This document shows, in pieces, positions 53,017 through 62,800 of a stretch of 64,000 bases of DNA. The stretch is from Bacteroidales bacterium (lineage in GTDB: Bacteria; Bacteroidota; Bacteroidia; Bacteroidales; FEN-979). The DNA lies in the NCBI GenBank assembly GCA_030681475.1, contig JAUXWT010000090.1, positions 26,342-90,341 of the forward strand, given 5' to 3'. The position numbers and the translations under genes are program-made. The first letter of the stretch is position 1. Each line of letters starts with the position of its first letter. The notes beneath the pieces were generated by a model that was given only the letters and a program-made list of their open reading frames with translations, was not told the origin of the DNA and did no database searches.

Positions 53017-54303
53017 ATGGTCTCCGCTATCATCATATTATTGATCCTTTTTATAATCAATGGCGGCTTCGTAATGGCTGAGATTGCGCTTGTTTCATCG
53101 CGCAAATCAAAGCTGGAACTTGATGCCCGTCATGGCGACAAGCTGGCTCAACTGGCGCTTGACAACGCTATTGCCCCATCCCGGATTTTATCAACAATGC
53201 AAATCGGAATTACCCTGATCGGCATTCTGACCGGAGTTTATTTAAGTGACGATGTCGCCCGGGGAATGGGTGAACTATTGATATATCTTGGCATAAGTCC
53301 TGGTGTGAGCCAATCTTTGGCTTTGACCATCGTTGTCATCATCGTAACCTTTATTTCAATGCTTATCGGTGAACTGGTTCCAAAAAGAATCGGACTGATC
53401 AATCCTGAAGGAATAGCAAAAGCTACAATAAGACCGCTTTTGTTTATTACAAAATTCATCTACCCGTTCACCTTTATACTTTCAAAAGCAACAGATGGGA
53501 TCCTGGTGATAATGCAGATCAAACCCTCCCTTGATTCGAGGGTGACCGAAGAGGAGATCAAGGCCATGATCCAGGAGGGTACTGAAGACGGAGAGGTACA
53601 GGAAATAGAGCAGCATATTGTTGAACGTGTTTTTCATCTTGGCGACCGGAAGGTCTCGTCACTCATGACACACCACTCCGACCTGGTGTGGTTCGATGTT
53701 CTTGAATACCCGGAAGAGATCCGTAACAAGATCAGGAATGATCTCCATTCGGTTTACCCATTGTGCGAAGATGACCTTGACAATGTACTCGGTGTGATTT
53801 TCGTGAAAGATCTTGTTCTTGAAAATATTTCCGACGTGGCTTTCGATTTGAAAAAACATCTGAAACCGGCGCAATTTGTGCTTGAAACATTGACTGCATA
53901 CGAGACTCTTGAGATTTTCAAACAGAATAAAATTCATTATGGCCTGGTGATCGATGAATATGGGTCAACTGTCGGACTGGTTACCCTAAACGACATACTT
54001 GAAGCGCTTGTTGGCGACTTTAATGAAATGGATCCTGATGAACCTCAGATCAACCAGCGGGATGATGGCACCTGGCTTGCTGACGGACAGATGTCGTTTT
54101 ACGAATTTGCCTACAGGTTCGACGTCCAGGGATTTGATAAAAGCAAAATAAAATTCGACACCCTTGCAGGATTGGCCATGAGTATTCTGAAGCACATTCC
54201 CAAGCCGGGTGAAAAATTCACATGGAAAGAGTTTGAATTCGAAATTGTCGACCTCGATGGAAACAGGATAGATAAGTTGATCATCAAAAAGTTAGAGGGT
54301 TAG
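53017..54303 (+). CDS. CNNM/CorC-family (DUF21-CBS) membrane protein
   Basis: A 428-residue protein. A DUF21/CNNM transmembrane domain comes first (about residues 1-190: NGGFVMAEIALVSSRKSKLE, MQIGITLIGILTGVYLSDD, IGELVPKRIGLINPE). A CBS-domain pair follows (about 200-330: RKVSSLMTHHSDLVWFD; IHYGLVIDEYGSTVGLVTL) and a CorC_HlyC domain (about 345-425, DGTWLADGQMSFYEFAYRF). Members act in magnesium/cobalt efflux or bind nucleotides. Domain order and length are typical. The ATG at 53017 gives a proper first helix. Confidence 0.94.
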   Translation: MVSAIIILLILFIINGGFVMAEIALVSSRKSKLELDARHGDKLAQLALDNAIAPSRILSTMQIGITLIGILTGVYLSDDVARGMGELLIYLGISPGVSQSLALTIVVIIVTFISMLIGELVPKRIGLINPEGIAKATIRPLLFITKFIYPFTFILSKATDGILVIMQIKPSLDSRVTEEEIKAMIQEGTEDGEVQEIEQHIVERVFHLGDRKVSSLMTHHSDLVWFDVLEYPEEIRNKIRNDLHSVYPLCEDDLDNVLGVIFVKDLVLENISDVAFDLKKHLKPAQFVLETLTAYETLEIFKQNKIHYGLVIDEYGSTVGLVTLNDILEALVGDFNEMDPDEPQINQRDDGTWLADGQMSFYEFAYRFDVQGFDKSKIKFDTLAGLAMSILKHIPKPGEKFTWKEFEFEIVDLDGNRIDKLIIKKLEG

Positions 54304-54334
54304 TTATGGATTATTAACCGGTTAACTCCATTGA

Positions 54335-56659
54335 ATGAAAAAATCTAAAACCCCAATTCTCGCCATTGCCTTTTTTATCGTTGCTGTAATTTTCATTGCC
54401 AGTTATAGATCATTTCTCTTTTTCTTGCCTGCCCAGCAGGTTGAATTAAGTCATGGTGTTGAATATGGCGCCGTTGTGAAGGATTTTCTGTTTGTCCAGG
54501 AGATCACGATGCAAAAAAGATATATCAGCAGGGTTGATCTCTATATGGCAAAATTGCCAAGTCAGTATGCCAATGAGAATGTATTTCTCCTGCTCGACGA
54601 ACAACACCGGATACTTTTTACCAAACGATTTTCCTCCGACGATTTCGGTGAAGCGCTTTATTTTCCTTTTGATTTGAAAAAGAACTTCGATATTGGCAAG
54701 GGAAAAAAGATCTTTGCCTGTGTCTATTCCATTGACGGCGATCAGAGAAGTTACATTGGCCTGGCAAAGAAGGAAAACAGTAACCTTGGGAAATTGTATG
54801 TTGTATCGATCCTGAACAACGATATTGTTCATTCATTTGAAACCCAGCAATCGCTTGTTGCTTTTTCCGGCAGTATCGGGGCCCGTACTTATGAATCTGA
54901 TACAAGGTATTTTTCTCTGTTGCAAATTATTTTTTATATCCTTGCGGGTGTCATCGCATTGCTCCTGTATTTCGGCAGTCAGATTGCATCATTAGTGCGA
55001 AAGAGTCACATCAACCCGGAATTTGCATTCCTGGGATACTCTTTGGTCTTTGGTCTCGTGATGCTTGCGGTCACACCGCCTTTCATGGTTCCAGACGAAC
55101 CCGCCCATTTTTACCGGTCATACCAGGTCTCGGAATTCAATTTTTACAAACTCCACGACGACTTTCCGCAATCACTGGTGGAACTTGGCTCCATCTGCGA
55201 CCGAATGCAATTCAGCACGCATGAAAAGACCACGCCGAAAGAGATCCTGTCATTGGAAAACATCAAAACCAACCCGTCTGTCAGAACATCAAAGGTTACC
55301 CCCGATTACATTCTGCCATATCTTCCTCAGGCCATCGGGATCGCAGTCGGGAAGATCTTTGGACTCTCCCCGTTGTGGCTTTTTTATCTCGGGAGGTTGT
55401 TCAACCTGCTGGCCTCCATTGTACTCCTGTTTATGGCCATCAGGATCACACCGGTATTCAAATGGGTTTTCTTCCTGCTTGCGATCATGCCCATGACTTT
55501 GTATCAGGTTGCCTCCATGTCGTACGATGCCGTGACCACCGGCCTCTGCTTTTTACTTTTGGCCACCATTCTGGGCCATACGCTGAATAGTGAAAAAATG
55601 ATCACCGCCAGAGAAGTAATTTTTCTTTTTGTCATTACTGCCTTGCTGGCCGCGGCCAAGCAACCGTACGTGATTATAATCATGACATTTCTTATTATTC
55701 CCATAATTAAATTCAGCTCCCGGAGGCGATATCTTGTGGTTTTTTCAGGATTGGTACTCACGGCTGTTTTGGTTTCGATGGCATGGGCTCCGGGCAGGGC
55801 ATTCGTTGAAAAGCTCAGCAGCATGAACATCCATGCCGAAAAATTAACGGGGGCAGTCATGACCGGTACTGTTAATGGTGACGAAACGGAAAAAATTAAC
55901 ATTCAGGCCTCAATGCTGCCGCTACTCCCTCATTTACCTGAGGCCATGAATGCGGCACAGGAACAATCCGCACAAAAACCGGCAGAGGAGCATGCCGGGG
56001 CTCAGCCGCAGCCAAATGATGCTACCAACGTGAATCCACATTTACCGGTGAATCCGATCGATCCTTCATCCCAGAAGGATTTCATTCTCAATAACCCTGT
56101 AAAGTACACCGGAATACTGTTCAATACGCTCGGGAAATCGCTCGATCTTTACCTGACCAGTTTTGTTGGCCTATTCGGCTGGATTGACACCCCGTTACCC
56201 AAGGCAGTTTCCTCTGTTTATCTCTTTTTTCTCGTTTTCTTTTCACTTGTAGCCACTTTAAAAGGAAAAGGGATTGGGTTTCTGCAGAAATGCATTATCT
56301 CAGCCATATTTATTGCAGGCTTCGTTTTGATCGAGACTGCACTATATATTTATTGCAACCCGGTTGGGTGCGACGCTATTACTGCTGTCCAGGGCCGATA
56401 TTTCATCGCCATAAGCCCACTTCTCTTCCTGTTGTTTTCGAATAATAAGGCATGGGGATATATGGAAAGGATTTTCTATCCTTCCTTAAAAAAACCTGCA
56501 GGGAAAAAGCAGCCTAATAAACCATCAACCATCCCGGTTTTTTCCGAAAGAATATTGTTGCAAAAAGCAATACCATGGATCGCCATGCTGATCGCATTGA
56601 TCACACTCACCTGTTCGGTATATGTAATTGTCGAAAGATTTTATGTCATTACGGTGTGA
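54335..56659 (+). CDS. DUF2142 polytopic membrane protein
   Basis: A 774-residue protein with about a dozen membrane helices. The DUF2142 signature is clear: LAVTPPFMVPDEPAHFYRSY (about residues 248-267) and, near the end, CDAITAVQGRYFIAISPLLF (about 680-700). The family resembles GT-C glycosyltransferases, with acidic residues after the second helix (here DEPAH) placed like their catalytic Asp/Glu. An N-terminal non-membrane domain of about 170 residues (after helix 1) and a Pro/Ala/Gln-rich loop (about 530-570) are present. A role in cell-surface glycan assembly is inferred. It lies 31 nt after the CNNM gene. Confidence 0.85.
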   Translation: MKKSKTPILAIAFFIVAVIFIASYRSFLFFLPAQQVELSHGVEYGAVVKDFLFVQEITMQKRYISRVDLYMAKLPSQYANENVFLLLDEQHRILFTKRFSSDDFGEALYFPFDLKKNFDIGKGKKIFACVYSIDGDQRSYIGLAKKENSNLGKLYVVSILNNDIVHSFETQQSLVAFSGSIGARTYESDTRYFSLLQIIFYILAGVIALLLYFGSQIASLVRKSHINPEFAFLGYSLVFGLVMLAVTPPFMVPDEPAHFYRSYQVSEFNFYKLHDDFPQSLVELGSICDRMQFSTHEKTTPKEILSLENIKTNPSVRTSKVTPDYILPYLPQAIGIAVGKIFGLSPLWLFYLGRLFNLLASIVLLFMAIRITPVFKWVFFLLAIMPMTLYQVASMSYDAVTTGLCFLLLATILGHTLNSEKMITAREVIFLFVITALLAAAKQPYVIIIMTFLIIPIIKFSSRRRYLVVFSGLVLTAVLVSMAWAPGRAFVEKLSSMNIHAEKLTGAVMTGTVNGDETEKINIQASMLPLLPHLPEAMNAAQEQSAQKPAEEHAGAQPQPNDATNVNPHLPVNPIDPSSQKDFILNNPVKYTGILFNTLGKSLDLYLTSFVGLFGWIDTPLPKAVSSVYLFFLVFFSLVATLKGKGIGFLQKCIISAIFIAGFVLIETALYIYCNPVGCDAITAVQGRYFIAISPLLFLLFSNNKAWGYMERIFYPSLKKPAGKKQPNKPSTIPVFSERILLQKAIPWIAMLIALITLTCSVYVIVERFYVITV

Positions 56660-56717
56660 ATGGTTGAATCATGCAACATATAATGCACAGATTTAATATT
56701 ATAAGAAACGTCTTTCG

Positions 56718-56750
56718 TTTGGTTTTTCACAATTTAATTTTGTACTTTTG
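56718..56750 (+). promoter_or_regulatory. Full consensus promoter of the giant repeat protein
   Basis: TTTG at 56718-56721, then 21 bp, then TACTTTTG at 56743-56750, the best -33/-7 match seen in the window. The leader to ATG 56899 is about 145 nt and contains a 20-codon frame (56786-56848). Confidence 0.65.
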
Positions 56751-56898
56751 CACAAATTTTCGCATTTTGTTTGTTCACATAATCCATGAAAATAACAAAA
56801 CATAGCGTCACTGATTATAATGATATTAGGTTAATAAAAAACTCTTGAATAATCTTTGAAAATCCCTCATAAAAATCTGCAACATTAATAAAACAGTT

Positions 56899-59800
56899 AT
56901 GAAAAAGAACTTTTTACCAATTACGATGATGTTATTGTTATTGATTTTCGGCTTCTACAGCTTAAATACAAACGCTCAGCAGCCAGGATCAAAATCGCCA
57001 ACCGTCAGCGCTTCACTGACTTTGCAACCCGACATCACTGGTTTATGTATTGGAGCAACCGTTTATGTTCCGATTCATATTTCGGGAGACAATGTTCTTG
57101 CAATGGATCTGTACCTGGATTTCAACCATAGCGTGCTTACGCCGGCACCAGGCCCAGGGTATGCCAATGTTTATCCGGGTTTTACAGCCATTTACAATTA
57201 TTCATATAGTGGTGCATATCCAAACACAGTTTATCTGGGGATTTTTGGCGCCGGTTTTACCGGAACGAATTTCAATGGGGAAAAAATTATCGACCTTGCC
57301 TTTATTTACCAGGGTGGCAGTACAACGATCCATTTCAGGAGAACTCCAGATGCAACCCCTCCTCCGGTTTGTGCCATGTGGGATGAGTTTGGCGGAACCA
57401 TTGCACCTGTAACCTACACGGATAACCAGGTGAGCGGTTTTCCAAATTTAATGGTTGGTTCAATCAGTGCAAACCAAACCATATGCAGCGGAGCAGTTCC
57501 TGCGATGCTTTTGGGTGTCGCTCCCGCCAATGGAACGACCCCAACTTACCAGTGGCAAAGTTCGACAGATAATGTAACTTTTAACAACATCAGCGGGGCG
57601 ACGATGGTTAATTACCAGCCAGTTGCCTTGACCGCCACGACCTATTACCGGCAACTCCAAAATGCAACCGGCACCTGCGGCGGACCATTGCCAACAAATA
57701 CGGCAACCATCACCGTTAATCCATTGTTGCCGGTCAGTGTAACAATTGCAGCCGATGCCAACCCGGTTTGTGACGGCACCTCAGTATCCTTTACGGCCAC
57801 CCCTGTCAACGGCGGCACAACCCCTGCTTACCAGTGGAAAGTTAATGGCGCTAATGCAGGAACAAGCCTTTCAACCTATGCCTATGTCCCGGCAAATGGC
57901 GACATGATTACTTGTGAGCTGACATCCAATGAAACGTGTGTTAGCGGAAATCCGGCTACCTCGAATACCGTGACCATGGTTATTGACCCGTTGATGCCTG
58001 TGAGTGTTTCAATAGCTGCCGACGCCAACCCGGTTTGTTCGGGAACCTCCGTTACCTTTACTGCAACACCCGTCAATGGAGGCACAACGCCTTCGTACCA
58101 ATGGATGGTCAATGCAGGCGTCGTAATTGGCGCAACAAATGCCACCTATTCATACATGCCGGCTAACAATGATGTGATAACCTGTACGCTTTCATCCAGT
58201 GAAACTTGTGTTACCGGAAATCCGGCTACTTCAGGACCGGTGACCATGACAATTGATCCACCGTTAGCCGTTGGTTCGATAAGCGCCAACCAGACAATAT
58301 GCAGTGGAACAGTTCCTGTACAATTGGATGGTGTAGCGCCATCAAACGGAACATCTCCTACTTTCCAATGGCAGGATTCACCGGATAACATCACCTTTAA
58401 TGACATTTTCGGGGCGACCATGCTCAATTACCAGCCCGGCGCTTTGACCTCCACGACCTATTACAGGCAAATGCAAAATGCAACGGGCGCCTGCGGTGGC
58501 CCCTTGCCAACCAATACGGCAACCATCACCGTTAATCCATTGTTACCGGTCAGCGTAACAATTGCAGCCGATGCCAACCCGGTTTGTGACGGCACTTCAG
58601 TATCCTTTTCGGCCGCCCCTGTCAACGGCGGCACAACCCCTGCTTACCAGTGGAAAGTAAACGGCGCCAATGCAGGAACCGGCCTTTCAACCTATGCCTA
58701 TGTCCCGGCAAATGGCGACATGATTACTTGTGAGCTGACATCCAATGAAATTTGTGTTAGCGGAAATCCGGCTACCTCGAATACCGTGACCATGGTTGTT
58801 GACCCAATACTGCCGGTAAGTGTTTCAATCGCTGCCGACGCCAACCCTGTTTGCTCGGGAACCTCCGTTACATTTACGGCAACCCCGGTTAACGGAGGCA
58901 CGATGCCCGCTTACCAGTGGATGGTCAATGCAGGCACGATTATCGGAGCAACAAATGCCACCTATGCTTATATTCCGGTGAACAATGATGTCGTTACCTG
59001 TATGCTTTCATCCAGTGAAACTTGCGTTACCGGAAATCCTGCTATTTCGAACCCGGTGACCATGACAGTTGATGTTTCACTGGCAGTTGGCTCGATCAGC
59101 GCCGACCAGACGATCTGCAGCGGCGCTGTTCCAGCCCAATTGGATGGTGTAGCGCCTTCAAACGGAACCTCACCGACCTATCAGTGGCAGAGTTCACTGG
59201 ACAACAGTACGTTTGTCAATATCGCCGGGGCGACCATGCTCAATTATCAACCCGGCGCTTTGACAACCACAACATATTACAGGGAGATGCAGAATGCAAC
59301 GGGCACCTGCGGTGGGCCATTACCAACGAATACGATAACCATCACGGTCAATCCATTGTTACCGGTCAGCGTCACAATCGCTGCCGGTGCCAACCCGGTT
59401 TGTGATGGTACTTCAGTAACCTTTACAGCTACGCCTGTCAACGGCGGCACATTACCTGCTTACCAATGGAAAGTTAATGGAACCAATGCAGGAACTGACC
59501 TTTCTACCTATTCTTATGTCCCTGCCAATGGTGACATGATCACCTGTGAGCTGACATCCAATGAAACATGTGTTACCGGAAATCCTGCCATGTCGAATAC
59601 AGTGACCATGGTTGTTGACCCGTTGATGCCGGTGAGTGTATCTATCGCTGCCGACGCCAACCCTGTTTGCTCGGGAACCTCAGTTACCTTTACGGCAACC
59701 CCCGTCAATGGCGGTGTAACCCCAGCCTATCAATGGATGGTCAATGCCGGAACGATTTCCGGGGCGACCAATGCCACCTATGCATATATACCAGTAAACA

Positions 59801-62800
59801 ATGATGTCGTAACGTGTATGCTAACATCCAGTGAAAATTGCGTTACCGGTAACCCGGCCACTTCGAACCCGGTGACCATGACAGTTGATGTTTCACTGGC
59901 AGTTGGATCAATCAGCGCCGACCAGACGATCTGCAGCGGTACAATTCCTGCAATGCTTCTGGGCGTTGCCCCGTCCAACGGAACATCTCCAACCTATCAG
60001 TGGCAGAGTTCACTGGATAACAGTACCTTTGTCAATATCGCCGGAGCGACCTTGCTCAATTATCAACCCGGCGCTTTGACAACCACAACATATTACAGGG
60101 AGATGCAGGATGCCACAGGCACTTGCGGTGGCCCGCTGCCAACCAATACGGTGACGATAACGGTCAATCCGTTGCTGCCCGTCAGCGTGACAATTGCAGC
60201 AGGAGCCAATCCTGTTTGTGACGGCACCTCGGTGACCTTTACAGCTACCCCTGTCAATGGAGGTCCAACGCCGGCTTACCAGTGGATGCTTAATGGTCTT
60301 CCGGCCGGATCGAACAATCCGACCTATACCTACGTACCTGCAAACGGTGATATGATCACTTGTGACCTGACCTCAAATGAAACGTGTGTCACGGGCAACC
60401 CGGCCACCTCGAATACGGTGACCATGGTTGTAAACCCATTATTGCCGGTTAGCGTAACGATCGCAGCCAGCACCAATCCAGTCTGTTCCGGAACTTCGGT
60501 GACGTTCACGGCAACTCCGGTGAATGGAGGCACATTGCCAATTTATCAATGGAGCGTGAATACGTTTATAATTCCAGGTGCGACCAGTGACACTTATACG
60601 TATATCCCGGTGAACAATGATGTGGTTACCAGTGTGCTTTCATCCAGCGAAATATGTGTTTCGGGCAATCCGGCAACATCAAATGCTGTAACCATGATGG
60701 TTGAACCGCAACTGGCTGTTGGCTCGATCAGCGCCAACCAGACGATTTGCAGCGGTACAATTCCTGCAATGCTTCTGGGCGTTGCCCCGTCCAACGGAAC
60801 ATCTCCAACCTATCAGTGGCAGAGCTCATTGGATAACAGTACGTTTGTCAATATCGCAGGGGCGACTATGCTCAACTATCAACCCGGTGTATTAACGGCC
60901 ACAACATACTACAAACAGATGCAGGATGCAACAGGCACCTGCGGTGGACCATTGCCAACAAATACGGTGACGATTTCAGTCAATCAGCCTCTGGCAGTTG
61001 GCTCGATCAGCGCCAGCCAGTCAATCTGCTCCGGAACAGCTCCGGCTCAATTGATGGGTATTGCTCCCACGGGAGGAGACGGAATTTACACCTACCAGTG
61101 GCAGGAATCGGCAGATAATGTGACCTTTAATAATATTGCCGGAGCTACTGACCTCAACTACCAACCCGGAATACTGATGGCAACGACCTACTATCACCAG
61201 ATCCAGTCGGGTACCTGCGGCGGCCCGTTCACCACCAATGCAGTCACCATAACCGTGACCCCGGCACTCATGGTCGGTTCGATCAGCGCAGATCAGACGA
61301 TTTGCAGCGGAACGGTTCCGGCATTGCTGTTGGGTGTAGCGCCATCGAACGGTACATCACCGACTTATCAGTGGCAGAGTTCACTGGACAACAGTACCTT
61401 TGTCAATATCGCCGGAGCGACCATGCTCAACTATCAACCCGGCGCTTTGACAACCACAACATATTACAGGGAGATGCAGGATGCAACAGGCACCTGTGGC
61501 GGTCCTCTACCGACCAATACGGTGACCATCATGGTCAATCCTTCATTTGTTGCAGGCATGATCGGCGCCAACCAGTCCATTTGTTCAGGCATGACCCCCG
61601 CACAATTGACCGGGACGGCACCCACGGGAGGTGACGGAATTTACACCTACCAGTGGCAGGAGTCTATCGACAATGTGATCTTTGCCGATATTTCTGGCGC
61701 TACAACCCTTAACTATCAGCCTGGGGCGCTTACCGTAACTACTTACTACCAACTGGTTCAGTCGGGTACATGCGGGGGACCGCTTGCGACCAATACGGTA
61801 ACGATCACCATCGATCCACCATTATCGGTTGGTTCGATCAGCGCTGATCAAACCATCTGCAGCGGAACAATACCTGCACAATTAAACGGTATCGCACCTT
61901 CCAACGGCACGTCGCCCACCTATCAGTGGCAGAGTTCGCTTGATAATGTAACCTTTGTGAACATCAGCGGAGCCACGGCGCTCAATTATCAGCCGGGCGC
62001 CTTGACCGCAACTACCTATTACCTGCAAATACAGAATGCCTCTGGAACCTGTGGCGGCCCGTTGCCGACCAATGTTGTAACGATAACTGTGACTCCGACA
62101 TTAATAGTTGGCTCAATCAGCGTCGATCAGACGATCTGCAGCGGCACGGTTCCGGCACAATTGGATGGTGTCGCCCCGTCAAACGGGACATCACCAACCT
62201 ATCAGTGGCAGAGTTCCCTGGACAACAGTACGTTTGTCAATATCTCCGGAGCGACCATGCTCAACTATCAACCCGGTGCCTTAACATCCACGACCTATTT
62301 CAAGCAGATGCAGGATGCCACCGGTACCTGTGGCGGACCTTTGCCAACCAATACGGTGACGATAACAGTTACGCCAAATCTTGTTGTTGGCTCCATCAGC
62401 GCTGACCAGACGATTTGTGCTAATACTGCGCCAGCCATGTTGATAGGTGTTGCCCCAACCGGCGGAACATCACCGGCCTATCAGTGGCAGAGTTCGCTTG
62501 ATAATGTGACCTTTGCAAATATCAGCGGTGCAACTGCGCTTAACTATCAACCGGGTATTTTAACCACAACAACATATTTCCAACTGGTGCAAAATGCTTC
62601 CGGTACCTGTGGAGGACCTTTAACTACCAATGTTGTTACGATCACAACAAGTACTGACGCTGTTCTTATTCCGGGCACTATTGCTTCGAATCAGACAATT
62701 TGTGCAAATACAGCTCCTGCAATGTTAACGGGGACTCCACCATTAAATGGCACTGCTCCTACGTATCAGTGGCAGAGTTCATTGAATAATGTAACATTTG

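Noticed and set aside
57882..61000. A ladder of minus-strand frames of 64-93 codons with similar peptides (PPLTGVAVNVTEVPEQTG)
   Set aside because: They are the antisense of the B and B' repeats of the giant protein and recur only because the sense repeats recur.
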